This document shows positions 23,186 to 31,540 of a DNA stretch of 45,192 bases, piece after piece. The position numbers were made by a program, and so were the translations under genes. Source of the DNA: Verrucomicrobiota bacterium (lineage in GTDB: Bacteria > Verrucomicrobiota > Verrucomicrobiia > Palsa-1439). Location of the stretch: positions 1 to 45,192 of the forward strand of contig VHCW01000033.1 in assembly GCA_016871575.1 (NCBI GenBank), in the 5' to 3' direction. Positions within the stretch are counted from its first letter, which is position 1. Each line of letters opens with the position of its first letter. The notes under the pieces were generated by a model, which saw only the letters and a list, made by a program, of their open reading frames with translations, did no database searches and was not told where the DNA came from.

Positions 23186-24871
23186 TTACGATGTTGCGGC
23201 AAACCAGAAGCTGTACAAATCCGCATTGCGCAGCAGGAATTGGATGCGGACATCACGGCCTTGCAGGGGCGACAGGTCGGCGCCGTCCTTCCAGCGGATT
23301 TCCAAGTCCAGTCCGTCGGCGGTGACGGGAACCGACACGTCCGGCGCTTCGGCGATGTGTTTGGCGAAACGTTCCCGCTCGACGACGCTGAAGCGGCGGG
23401 GATAATAATCGCCCAGCGAGAAACCGGGAATCGCCCGTCCCGTCTTTGCGTCGCGAATCTCCGCGCGGATCTCGCCCTTCGCGGCGTCGGCATTGACGCG
23501 CAGCCGCGATCCATCGACGGTCAGCACCTTGGTCAGCGCCACTCCGGGCTGCTCGCCCGCGCGCAACGACACGAACCCGTCTTCGCGCAGGTGCGCCAGA
23601 AAGATCGCCCCGGTCGGCTCCGTCTCATGGTCGATCACGGCGCCCCCTTTCGGCACATTGCGTAGCGACGACGCATGTCCAAACCGATCTCCTCGGTAAT
23701 AGAACCACAAGCGCCCGTTCTTCTTGATCGGCGCAGTCGTCTGGATCATGGCGCGATCCATCCGTGTGCAGTCAGGATCGGCCAGCGGGATGAAAGCCTC
23801 CCGTTCGCCGAGTCGCTGCCAGTCGCGCAGGTTGCGGCTGGAGACCAACTGCGGGTAGAGAATGCCGTTCTCGTAGATCTTCCGCTTTCCCGGGTGAATT
23901 ACGGTACCCGACATGCTGAAGATGGTGGGCAGGCCGAGATACACCCCTTCGTACGTGAACAGCGGCATGTTGTAGATTTCCGTGCGATACTCGGCGGGAT
24001 CGTTGACGAAGAGGATTCCTTCCTTCCGCGCCACGGCAGCGACCCGCTCGCCTCCTTGTCGCTGATCCAGTTCGTCGGCGTGAAAGATCAACTCCGGTGT
24101 GGTCCATTGCTCGAAATCTTCGCTCGTCGAAAGCGCCACGGCCCGGCCATACTCGGGAACGGGATGCTCCCCTTGATAAGCAACCCTGGATCCGTCCTGT
24201 TTCACCGTGGCCAGATAACGGTGTTTCAAAGAGTCGTACCCCAACCGATACTCATCGTGTGTGGGGGGGCCGTCGAGCTTCCGCCTTTCCCAGTTCAATC
24301 CGTCCGAAGACAAGAGCGGTCGGAGTTTGCCGCCAATCAGAGTCAGCGCCCTGAAGCGAGGTTGGGAGGCCACATTCCTGACGAATACCAGCCGGTTCTC
24401 GTCCTCCCGGCCGCGAAAGCCGAGATTGACGAGGTTGTCCGGTCGCGTCTTGCCCTTGGAAGCGGCGACCAGATCCAGTGACGGTTTTTCCCAATGAAAA
24501 CCGTCCCGAGAGGCGGCATAGAGGGGAAGCAGGTTCCGCCCGCCGATGTAAATCATCTTCCAGAGATTCTCTGCCTCATCCCACCACGGGGCGTTCCACA
24601 GTCCAAGACGCGGAGTCTCATGCGGCGTTGTCGCCTCCAGCACGGGCCGCTCGAACTTGGCGGGCTGATGCATTCTGCGGCACAGGTTCTCCGTTCGCTC
24701 GATGTGCTGGCCGTCAATGAACAGGCGCTTCAGACGCGGCGCGCCGCCGTTGCGTTGCGCCAACGGCGCAGCTTGAGCACCGGTGGCACGGAACTCTCCT
24801 CCGAAACAGCGTCCAGCCGTCAGGGCCGGGACGACCGTGGTTACTGCTTTGATGAAGTCACGGCGATTCAT
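23186..24871 (-). CDS. TAT-exported five-bladed-propeller glycoside hydrolase-like protein
   Basis: A 561-residue protein starting MNRRDFIKAVTTVVPA, a twin-arginine-like signal. The body has repeated Trp-rich blade motifs (LGLWNAPWWDEAENLWKMIYI, AASRDGFHWEKPSLDL, VALSTSEDFEQWTTPELI, LVSSRNLRDWQRLG, GRLWFYYRGDRFGHAS). These are typical of GH32/GH43/GH117-type propellers and their unclassified PVC relatives. An AGGAG site lies upstream. Its first 45 codons match the leader of the neighbouring sialidase-like gene at the DNA level although the bodies are unrelated. The glycan target is not known. Confidence 0.72.
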   Translation of the reverse strand: MNRRDFIKAVTTVVPALTAGRCFGGEFRATGAQAAPLAQRNGGAPRLKRLFIDGQHIERTENLCRRMHQPAKFERPVLEATTPHETPRLGLWNAPWWDEAENLWKMIYIGGRNLLPLYAASRDGFHWEKPSLDLVAASKGKTRPDNLVNLGFRGREDENRLVFVRNVASQPRFRALTLIGGKLRPLLSSDGLNWERRKLDGPPTHDEYRLGYDSLKHRYLATVKQDGSRVAYQGEHPVPEYGRAVALSTSEDFEQWTTPELIFHADELDQRQGGERVAAVARKEGILFVNDPAEYRTEIYNMPLFTYEGVYLGLPTIFSMSGTVIHPGKRKIYENGILYPQLVSSRNLRDWQRLGEREAFIPLADPDCTRMDRAMIQTTAPIKKNGRLWFYYRGDRFGHASSLRNVPKGGAVIDHETEPTGAIFLAHLREDGFVSLRAGEQPGVALTKVLTVDGSRLRVNADAAKGEIRAEIRDAKTGRAIPGFSLGDYYPRRFSVVERERFAKHIAEAPDVSVPVTADGLDLEIRWKDGADLSPLQGRDVRIQFLLRNADLYSFWFAATS

Positions 24872-24937
24872 GATTTGATGTCTCCTGATTTCTTGTAGTC
24901 GAAACCTCTATGGTTGCGCTGGAAGATGGATTGCATG

Positions 24938-26206
24938 TCATGACTGATCCTCCTGTCCAGTTTCGTCCGGCCGGAGGTTCATGGCGAGTTTTCGGAATTG
25001 GCGCACCCGGTGAAAGGTGCACGTGTCCGCGTCGTGCCGGTTCCGGCCGTTCACGCTGGAGCGCGCCACCACCAGCAGATCGTCGCCGTCAACAATGTGC
25101 GAAGGATACATGAACGACTGCGACAGCCGCCCGGCGCGGGCGATGCAACCGGCGGGGAACCAGTTCAGACCGTCGAGACCGTAGAACAACATCAGAAACC
25201 GCCGGTCGTTGCCGCCGATGGCGCCATTGTATTTCTTGCCGCTGCGTTTTTCGCGCGGATCCTCCATGCGGAACCGGTCCTGACCGTCTGCCGCGAGATT
25301 GAGCGTGGCCCAGAACAGTTGCGACACCTCATCCCAGACGATGCAGAATTTCACCTGACCTCCCGGCATGGGATGGTATTGCGTGAACGACAGCTTGACG
25401 TCCTTGCCGTCGTCGGTCACATCGAAGACCGCGCAGAGGTTGGTTGTGGCTTGCAGGGGCGGTTTCACCGCCGCGAGGACGCGGATGCGGCCGCCGACAT
25501 TCAGGACGTTCGGTTCCAACATTCGTTGCGACGGATAAGAGCCTTTCATGTTTGGATTCAACAGCGAGTCTGGCAGGCCGGGAAACCCGACGTGGTTCGA
25601 GATGCGCCATGACTTCGGGTTCATCGGGTCGGCAGAGAGATCACAGACGACCACGCGCGGGCCGCGTTTTGATGTCGCGACGTAATCGTCGGCAGACCAA
25701 TACAACCGTCCCTCGCGAATGGCCATCCCGGTTTGCACGTTCCAAAAATGTCCTTCAAACAAAGTCACGGGCTTCGACCATGTTTTCCCGTTGTCATCGC
25801 TGCGCAGCAACAACAGGTCATCTTCCCGATAGGGTTTGGTTCCCTTGGGATGCGCGAACACGTAGAGCGATCCCCGATGCACCCACGGCACCGCTGCGTT
25901 GTAGGGCAACTGCGCGGTCAGCTTCCAGTGTTGGCCGCCGTCAGAACTCTCGGCCACCTGCACCCGCGTCGGCCCGCGCGGTTCCACCGTGACGACGGCC
26001 ACGAGTGTGCCGTCGGGCATCTTGGCCAGGCCCGGTCCGTCAATCTTCCGAATCTCGGAGGCCGCTTGCGACAGCACCACGGTGTACTCTTGCGCCAATG
26101 GCGCAGCTTGGGCACCGGTGGAATGGCTCTCTCCTCCGAGACAACGTCCAACCGTTGCAGCCGGCACGGCTGAAGCCACTGTTTTGATGAAGTCACGGCG
26201 ATTCAT
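24938..26206 (-). CDS. TAT-exported sialidase-like (BNR) propeller protein, paralogue of 18501-19805
   Basis: A 422-residue protein with twin-arginine-like start MNRRDFIKTVASAVPA, Asp boxes SSDGGQHW and SDDNGKTW, and the tail CTFHRVRQFRKLAMNLR. Long stretches match the protein at 18501-19805 (for example KTWSKPVTLFEG, FLML.YGLDGLNWFPAGC), so the two arose by duplication. The leader instead matches the gene at 23186-24871. It is the first secreted protein of the string after the transporter gene, and a GGGAGAG site lies upstream. Confidence 0.78.
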   Translation of the reverse strand: MNRRDFIKTVASAVPAATVGRCLGGESHSTGAQAAPLAQEYTVVLSQAASEIRKIDGPGLAKMPDGTLVAVVTVEPRGPTRVQVAESSDGGQHWKLTAQLPYNAAVPWVHRGSLYVFAHPKGTKPYREDDLLLLRSDDNGKTWSKPVTLFEGHFWNVQTGMAIREGRLYWSADDYVATSKRGPRVVVCDLSADPMNPKSWRISNHVGFPGLPDSLLNPNMKGSYPSQRMLEPNVLNVGGRIRVLAAVKPPLQATTNLCAVFDVTDDGKDVKLSFTQYHPMPGGQVKFCIVWDEVSQLFWATLNLAADGQDRFRMEDPREKRSGKKYNGAIGGNDRRFLMLFYGLDGLNWFPAGCIARAGRLSQSFMYPSHIVDGDDLLVVARSSVNGRNRHDADTCTFHRVRQFRKLAMNLRPDETGQEDQS

Positions 26207-26292
26207 GATTTAATCTCTCCCAGCTTGAATTGTTGGCTCTTTGTTCATGGAAATGTCGGGTGCCGGCGCGCAATATCGTGTGTGGTGATGAT

Positions 26293-27627
26293 TCATAGCA
26301 ACTCGCGCATCGCCTTTATCACGGAGGTCACTGATCCCCATGCGGCCCAGAGAGCCACGATGAACACGATGACCATCACGGCGTTCTCCCACCAGCGGTT
26401 CCGGTAGCGGGCGCCGATGTAGCGGGAACTGGCCGTGATCCACCAGACCCCGCCCACCAAGACAGGGATCAGCACCACCTGCAAGCTGTTGGCCACGAGC
26501 GTCAGCGTCACAAAGTCCGGCATGCCGGGCAGCGACCAGACCACGGGCGAGATCACAATCCACGTTACCGCCCATTTGTAAATCGGGTGGGTTTTGTAAT
26601 CGGGCAATTCACCGGGGCCGCGCCGCCAACGCAGATAGCCGTGAGTGGCCAAGCAGCCCAGCCCCAGACCATGTCCCACCACGGATGTGTACAAAATACT
26701 GAACACACCCAGATAGAACAGCAGTTTTCCTCCTTCTCCCAGCGCGACTCCGAGTAGTTTGGTCACATCGTCGAGTTTCTTGATCTCATCTCCGCGGGCA
26801 TGGAGCAGTTCGGCGCCAATCGTCCAGATCGCAAGGGTGAAAATGATCAACGTAAGGATTGCCAGGAAGAAATCGTACATTTGCACGCGCCGGTATTGCG
26901 GTCCGCGCCAGCCCTTTTGTTCGAGGAAATAGGGATAAATCAGATTGGCGATGGAGCCGCCGAGCGCGCCGATCATGGCGATGACAACCAGCAAGGCGTC
27001 AAACCCACCCGCGCGCGCCGGCAACTCGAAAGCCAAAACGCCGCGAAGGATGCCTGACGGACTAGGTCCCGCCCAGATCGCCGTGCCCAGAAGTGAGACA
27101 GACAGCAGGACCAGAATCCCCTTGAACACCAATTCCACACGGCGAAAGGAGGGACGGAAAATCGTGACCAGCGCGATCAACGCCCAGAATGCCGCCCAGT
27201 GCCATGCGAGGCCCCGGCCGGTGACGTTGACACAGGTCTCCCCGATACCGGCCAGCATGTAGGAACCATAGATGTGTCCCAACACCACGGCGACCAGCGC
27301 AAGAAACGGCGCGTACCAGCGATGCAGCCGGGTCAACCCATCCAGCACACCCTCACCCTGCTCGTTACAGAGCTGATACTTGGCGATCAATGACACAAAC
27401 AGGAATCGCATGCCCAAGGCGATCACCACAATCCACATCAACGCATAGCCATAGTTGGCACCGGCCACGGACGAATTCACCACGTTGCCGCCGCCCAGCC
27501 ACGTAAGCACCATCACGATGCCCGGTCCGAGGGACCTCAGATATTGTAAGAATGAATGTGGAACCGGTGGCGCGACCGGCTGGTTCGCGTCCATTGCGTT
27601 CGATGACCTGTCCGGTTTCATCCGCAC
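26293..27627 (-). CDS. NRAMP-superfamily-like transporter lacking the metal motifs
   Basis: A 444-residue integral membrane protein with about 11 hydrophobic helices. The first helix resembles NRAMP TM1 (SLGPGIVMVLTWLGGGNVVN), but the canonical DPGN is replaced by GGGN. The TM6 region reads ALGGSIANLIYPYFLEQKGW, without the MPH motif. Those motifs bind Mn/Fe in true NRAMPs, so this protein probably moves something else or Mg-like ions. It overlaps the GarR-type gene by ten bases and sits in a sugar-acid gene set, which makes an organic substrate conceivable. A start at the second internal ATG (MDANQ) is possible. Confidence 0.75.
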   Translation of the reverse strand: MRMKPDRSSNAMDANQPVAPPVPHSFLQYLRSLGPGIVMVLTWLGGGNVVNSSVAGANYGYALMWIVVIALGMRFLFVSLIAKYQLCNEQGEGVLDGLTRLHRWYAPFLALVAVVLGHIYGSYMLAGIGETCVNVTGRGLAWHWAAFWALIALVTIFRPSFRRVELVFKGILVLLSVSLLGTAIWAGPSPSGILRGVLAFELPARAGGFDALLVVIAMIGALGGSIANLIYPYFLEQKGWRGPQYRRVQMYDFFLAILTLIIFTLAIWTIGAELLHARGDEIKKLDDVTKLLGVALGEGGKLLFYLGVFSILYTSVVGHGLGLGCLATHGYLRWRRGPGELPDYKTHPIYKWAVTWIVISPVVWSLPGMPDFVTLTLVANSLQVVLIPVLVGGVWWITASSRYIGARYRNRWWENAVMVIVFIVALWAAWGSVTSVIKAMRELL

Positions 27628-28547
27628 GATTCCCGCGTCTTCCGAACCTCAATCCCGGCCAGCTTCTCGAAGAACTGGATCAGGGCGCCGTGGTCGTGGC
27701 CGCCTTTGCCTTCGGCCTTCAACATCTGCATGTATCCGCAGACCTGCGCGGTCAGCAGGGCGGGCGCGCCGACCGCGTGCGCGGTATCGAGCGCGTTCAT
27801 CAGGTCCTTGATGTGGAGTTCCAGACGGAAACCGGGTTTGAATCTGCCGTCCAAGACCAGCGGCATCTTGGCATCGAGCACCGCACTGCCGGCGAGACCT
27901 CCGCGAATGGCTTCAAAGACATTCTCCGGATCCACGCCGACTTTTTTCGCGAGCACCATGGCCTCGGACATGGCCGCAATGTTCAGTCCGACAATCATCT
28001 GATTGGCCAGCTTGGCGACCTGACCGCTGCCCGATTCGCCGACGCGCACGACCGAGCGGCCCATGATACTCAGGATGTCTTTGACGGTTTCAAAAGCTTC
28101 TTCCGAACCGCCTGCCATCACAGCCAAGGTGCCGTCCATGGCCTTGGGTTCGCCGCCACTGACGGGGGCATCGAGCATCGCGACACCCCGTTGTGCCGCT
28201 GTCTGGCACAGTTCGCGCGCAACCAACGGCGCGATCGAACTCATGTCCACGACGATCAGTCCCGGTTTCGCGCCCGCCAGCACACCGTCCTTGCCCAGCA
28301 GCACGGCGCTGACATCCGGTGAGTTGGGCAGCATGGTGATTACGACGTCCGATTGCGCCGCGACCTCGCGAGGCGACCCGGCCGCCCGCGCGCCCATCGC
28401 CAGCAACTCCTCGACAGGGCCGCTGTTCCGGTCATGCACCACCAACTGGCGGCCGGCCCGGCAGAGGTTTTTCGCCATGGGCTTGCCCATGATGCCCAAT
28501 CCGATAAATCCGATGATGTTGATCGTTTCGTGATGGTTCTTTTTCAT
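27618..28547 (-). CDS. GarR/tartronate-semialdehyde-reductase-type 3-hydroxyacid dehydrogenase
   Basis: A 309-residue NAD(P)-dependent beta-hydroxyacid dehydrogenase. It has the N-terminal Rossmann motif IIGFIGLGIMGKPMAKNL, the substrate-binding signature DAPVSGGEPKAMDGTLAVM, and the catalytic-lysine motif GQVAKLANQMIVG; FKPGFRLELHIKDL lies in the C-terminal helical domain. Relatives reduce tartronate semialdehyde to glycerate in glucarate/galactarate degradation, or act on other 3-hydroxyacids. It is 52 bp downstream of the RraA-type gene and overlaps the transporter, so uptake and catabolism of a sugar acid is the likely theme. Confidence 0.88.
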   Translation of the reverse strand: MKKNHHETINIIGFIGLGIMGKPMAKNLCRAGRQLVVHDRNSGPVEELLAMGARAAGSPREVAAQSDVVITMLPNSPDVSAVLLGKDGVLAGAKPGLIVVDMSSIAPLVARELCQTAAQRGVAMLDAPVSGGEPKAMDGTLAVMAGGSEEAFETVKDILSIMGRSVVRVGESGSGQVAKLANQMIVGLNIAAMSEAMVLAKKVGVDPENVFEAIRGGLAGSAVLDAKMPLVLDGRFKPGFRLELHIKDLMNALDTAHAVGAPALLTAQVCGYMQMLKAEGKGGHDHGALIQFFEKLAGIEVRKTRESCG

Positions 28548-28586
28548 GAGTGCCTATTAGGGGGAGACGTTTTCATTTCCGGTCGG

Positions 28587-28611
28587 ATGACGCACATCCT
28601 CAGTGCGTCAT
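28587..28611 (-). other. Perfect 9-bp hairpin over the RraA-type stop codon
   Basis: ATGACGCAC (28587-28595) and GTGCGTCAT (28603-28611) are perfectly complementary around a 7-nt loop that contains the stop codon of the RraA-type gene. No T-run follows on either strand. It may limit read-through into, or protect, the downstream message in this operon. Confidence 0.5.
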
Positions 28612-29274
28612 GCGTTTGCGGATGCCGTTGAGGGTGATGTCAGCGCCTTTCAGGTAATCGAGCACGATTTTTTCCTTCGCGCGCACCCGGTCGGCGAGTT
28701 CGGGCAAACGATGGCGGCCTTTCTTCGGAATATTGATCAAGCCGTTCTCGTCGCCATGCAAGAGATCGCCGGGATGGACCGTCAGTCCGCACACAACCAC
28801 CGGCGTCTGCACCGCGCGAATGACGAAGTTGGCATGGCTGGCCACCGTGCCGGGAGCGAAAACCTGAAAACCCAGAGCGCGAATTTCCGTCATGTCGCGC
28901 ACGGCGCCGTCGCTGACCACGCCGATGGCGCCGAAACGCCGGAACAACGTCGCCAACACTTCGCCGATATGCGCCGAGAATTCAGGATGCGGCCCGAACT
29001 CCTGAACCACGACCACCGCCGGTTTCGGCGCTCGCTCGAGCGCGCGGCAGACATCGAGATACTTTTCGACCGCTTCCTTTCGATCGGACCGTTCGGCTGT
29101 CATCGTCACCGCCTGCACCGTCACGGCATGCCCGCACAGCACGCCCATTTCCGGCGTAAGTTGGCGCAGGAGGCGGCTGCAGAAACCGGTTGCGCGGTTG
29201 CGCACATCCAGCAGTTCAATGGCGTTCGCCAACGTCGGAGTGTCCACCTGACACAACTGTTCGATCAGTCTCAT
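28600..29274 (-). CDS. RraA/HMG-aldolase-family protein
   Basis: A 224-residue protein of the RraA-like superfamily, which includes 4-hydroxy-4-methyl-2-oxoglutarate and 4-carboxy-4-hydroxy-2-oxoadipate aldolases. Key segments are CGHAVTVQ, VVVQEFG and GVVSDGAVRDMTEIRALGFQVFAPG, containing the Gly-x-x-x-Asp-Gly-x-x-Arg-Asp active-site pattern, and VHPGDLLHGDENGL. The start at 29274 overlaps the GntR stop (ATGA), so translation is coupled to the regulator. Together with the GarR-type enzyme it suggests cleavage of a hydroxy-oxo acid to pyruvate-type products. It is unlikely to be the RNase E inhibitor. Confidence 0.85.
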   Translation of the reverse strand: MRLIEQLCQVDTPTLANAIELLDVRNRATGFCSRLLRQLTPEMGVLCGHAVTVQAVTMTAERSDRKEAVEKYLDVCRALERAPKPAVVVVQEFGPHPEFSAHIGEVLATLFRRFGAIGVVSDGAVRDMTEIRALGFQVFAPGTVASHANFVIRAVQTPVVVCGLTVHPGDLLHGDENGLINIPKKGRHRLPELADRVRAKEKIVLDYLKGADITLNGIRKRMTH

Positions 29275-30026
29275 CTGTTTCTTGTGTTTGTTCCGGGTTG
29301 TTTTTCCTGCTCTTGCCGCCAGCTTTCGAGCATGGCATTGCCGCCGCGACGGGCGTGGCGCCGCATCCATTCGCAGGCCGCAGCGGCGTCGCCGCGCGCG
29401 AGCGCGCGATAAATCCGCCAGTGCTCGCGTAACGTGCACGCCAGATGCCGCGTGGTCGCCAACGACGGATAGCGCACTTTCCGGAGCAGCAGACGATGGT
29501 CCTCGACGATCTTCCGCAGAGTTGCGTTGCCGCAGGATGCAAGAATCAGGCTGTGGAAAGACCAGTCGGCCTGATGCATGGCAGCATTCAACGAATCATT
29601 CTGGAATCCAGCGGCGCGGATGCGGCGGGCCAGGCCGGCCATTTGGTGGCACAGCGCGCGCAGTTCCGCATGTTGAACGTAATCCATCCGCGCGCAGGCC
29701 TGCGACACAGCATAAGGCTCCAGCGATTCGCGCAATCCCACGATGTCTTGGAATTCCTCCAGCGAAACGGGGCGAATGATGATTCCCGACTTGGCGACCG
29801 TCTGCAATACCCCCTGAGCGGCAAGGCGGTTCACCGCGTCCCGGACCGGTGATCGCCCGATTCCCAAGTGGGTAGAGAGTTGATTGATCGAAAAACGCTC
29901 GCCGAGGGGCATTTCGGAACCCAAGAGCGCAGCACGAATGCGCGCATAACTTTGCTCGGTCAGATTGATGCGCGGTTTCCGTCTTTGGCCTTTTCGGTGG
30001 ATGGAAGAATGACTGTGGATTTTCAT
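29271..30026 (-). CDS. GntR-family regulator with FCD effector domain
   Basis: A 251-residue regulator. A winged helix lies at about residues 22-90 (SYARIRAALLGSEMPLGERF, SINQLSTHLGIGRSPVRDAV, LAAQGVLQTVAKSGIIIRPV). An all-helical FCD domain follows, with the metal/effector residues typical of the fold (LRESLEPYAVSQA, DWSFHSLILASCGNATL, TLREHWRIYRALARGDAAAA). FCD regulators usually sense sugar acids or other carboxylates. It leads the RraA-GarR-transporter unit and has a near-palindromic site over its promoter, so it likely represses its own operon until the substrate is present. Confidence 0.9.
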   Translation of the reverse strand: MKIHSHSSIHRKGQRRKPRINLTEQSYARIRAALLGSEMPLGERFSINQLSTHLGIGRSPVRDAVNRLAAQGVLQTVAKSGIIIRPVSLEEFQDIVGLRESLEPYAVSQACARMDYVQHAELRALCHQMAGLARRIRAAGFQNDSLNAAMHQADWSFHSLILASCGNATLRKIVEDHRLLLRKVRYPSLATTRHLACTLREHWRIYRALARGDAAAACEWMRRHARRGGNAMLESWRQEQEKQPGTNTRNR

Positions 30027-30038
30027 TTCTTTGTGATT

Positions 30039-30068
30039 CTGATATACCAGATGTATTTAATATTACAA
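30039..30068 (-). promoter_or_regulatory. Promoter and operator candidate for the GntR operon
   Basis: On the minus strand TTGTAA (30068-30063) is followed after 16 bp by TATATC (30046-30041), a fair sigma-70-like pair 15 bases from the start codon. CTGATATACCAG (30039-30050) is an imperfect 12-bp palindrome with a GT/AC-containing core like GntR sites, and it overlaps the -10. The surrounding DNA is clearly AT-rich against its neighbours. Confidence 0.45.
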
Positions 30069-30233
30069 CTTGTTTTCGAAATATTCACCAGAATACCGCA
30101 CAGGTGTTTACATAGTAGCATATCAGACTACACCCAATCGAATACGTTCAGGGTAGCGTGATAACTCCATTTTCAATGGGCAAAACTGCAGGTCACTCCT
30201 ATGAAGCAGCATGTAAAACGACTACAAGAAATT
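30069..30233. other. Intergenic stretch with no supported gene
   Basis: The DNA between the GntR promoter and the DUF1080 remnant is AT-rich for this genome. On the plus strand a frame starting at 30201 is open but has no recognisable features and runs antisense into the remnant and the oxidoreductase. I see no clear repeat or RNA. Confidence 0.4.
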
Positions 30234-30362
30234 CTAGCCCGTGAAATTCTTGCCGTTAATGAGCGCGACGAAGTTGGTCGGCGACTGCTTGCAAGCGATC
30301 TGGGCAAACGCACTACGCGCCGACACCAACAACAGGCTCAATCGGGGTTTAATGGCGCTCAT
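30234..30362 (-). pseudogene. Truncated DUF1080 (3-keto-disaccharide hydrolase-like) gene
   Basis: The frame starts at 30362 (ATGA overlap with the preceding oxidoreductase) and encodes a 42-residue peptide with a signal-like start (LSLLLVSARSAFAQ) and then FVALINGKNFTG before a TAG stop. FxxLxNGKxLxGW is the N-terminal signature of secreted DUF1080 proteins; the expected W codon TGG is TAG here. Nothing recognisable follows, so the rest of the gene is lost. In PVC genomes DUF1080 genes commonly accompany Gfo/Idh oxidoreductases, which fits the position. Confidence 0.55.
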
Positions 30363-31537
30363 CCTTTCCATATGTACGTTGGTATCTTCATCAACTCACC
30401 GTTCTTCAGGGCAGACTGGTGGGCGATGATTCCGGAAACGGTCATGTTGAGCGCCCATGCAATGTTGACCAGCGGTTCGCGGTTTTCGAGGATCGCCGTG
30501 ATGAATTCGTTCATCAGATGTCCATGCGAACCGCCGTGTCCACCAGCTTGGACGCCGGGTGGCAACGGTGGCCGTCGCATGTCGGCGGTGTTGCGCTTAA
30601 GCCCGACAAACGCCTTATAGTAAGAGCCTTTTTGTCCACGCACCCGCCCCATTTCGCCGTCGTAACCGGGCGTGTCCCAACTCACGGCCATGCGCGCGGA
30701 GCCGCCTTCTTTTGTGCGGAACAACGCAATCTCGGTGCCGAATGGATTTTTGTAGCGATTGTTTTGCGGTTGCAGGTGAGGAACTTTGCTCGGCATCCCC
30801 ATGCAAGAGACTTCGGTGAAATAACCGCCCGTCACGCCGATGTGATACGCGTTGGAGTGCGTCGGATACCATTGCGGCGGCAATCCGACCCGCCAGTCGT
30901 TGTAGGAGGGAATCGGCGTGGGACAGTAATGATAATACTCGCCCTCCGCATACACCAATTCGCCGAATCCGCCGGCGCGATAAATCTGGCGCATCGCGTG
31001 CAGGTCCTCATGGAAACACGATGTCTCGAACATCATGTATTTCAAGCCGCTCTTCTTGACCGTCGCGTACAGTTCATCCGCTTCCTCCAACGATCCGTAC
31101 GTTGCCGGCACGGCTGTCGCCACGTGTTTACCGTGCTGGAGCGCCTCGATGCAATGACGCGCGTGGCTCGGCGCATCCGTGGCGACAAACACCGCTTCGA
31201 TGCGGTCATCCTTCAACAATTCCGCCAGCGACGGATACGTCTTTGCACACTTGCATTCCTTGGCCAGACCATCGCGGCGTTCGGGAATCAAATCGCTGAC
31301 GGCAACAATCTCCACGTTTGGGTGATTTTGAAACCCGAAACGCGCCCCAAATCGGCAATGCCCGTATCCCACAATTCCAACTCGCACTTTTCGGTCAGAA
31401 ACCGGCGTCCAGCCTTTTGACGCATTCGGATCCATCGGCGCGTTTTCAAATCCAGGAATCACCGGCTCTGCGCCATGTGCCAGCACTGCTGCGCTCAGGC
31501 CGATTCCTCGCAGAAACATTCGACGGGTCATCTGCAT
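30359..31537 (-). CDS. Exported Gfo/Idh/MocA-family oxidoreductase
   Basis: A 392-residue protein with an N-terminal twin-arginine-like signal (TRRMFLRGIGLSAAVLAHGA). A Rossmann NAD(P)-binding domain follows (VRVGIVGYGHCRFGARFGF). HVATAVPATYGS stands in place of the EKP segment, and the C-terminal domain has His-rich motifs (GGHGGSHGHLMNEF). Exported members often keep a bound nicotinamide cofactor and act on glycans by an NAD-dependent redox-hydrolysis mechanism (GH109-like). It lies 3 bases after the PIG-L gene and is coupled to the truncated DUF1080 gene. Confidence 0.85.
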   Translation of the reverse strand: MQMTRRMFLRGIGLSAAVLAHGAEPVIPGFENAPMDPNASKGWTPVSDRKVRVGIVGYGHCRFGARFGFQNHPNVEIVAVSDLIPERRDGLAKECKCAKTYPSLAELLKDDRIEAVFVATDAPSHARHCIEALQHGKHVATAVPATYGSLEEADELYATVKKSGLKYMMFETSCFHEDLHAMRQIYRAGGFGELVYAEGEYYHYCPTPIPSYNDWRVGLPPQWYPTHSNAYHIGVTGGYFTEVSCMGMPSKVPHLQPQNNRYKNPFGTEIALFRTKEGGSARMAVSWDTPGYDGEMGRVRGQKGSYYKAFVGLKRNTADMRRPPLPPGVQAGGHGGSHGHLMNEFITAILENREPLVNIAWALNMTVSGIIAHQSALKNGELMKIPTYIWKG

Positions 31538-31540
31538 TGG

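Noticed and set aside
30201-30620. Plus-strand open frame of 139 codons in the GntR/oxidoreductase gap
   Set aside because: It runs antisense to the DUF1080 remnant and the oxidoreductase and resembles no family.
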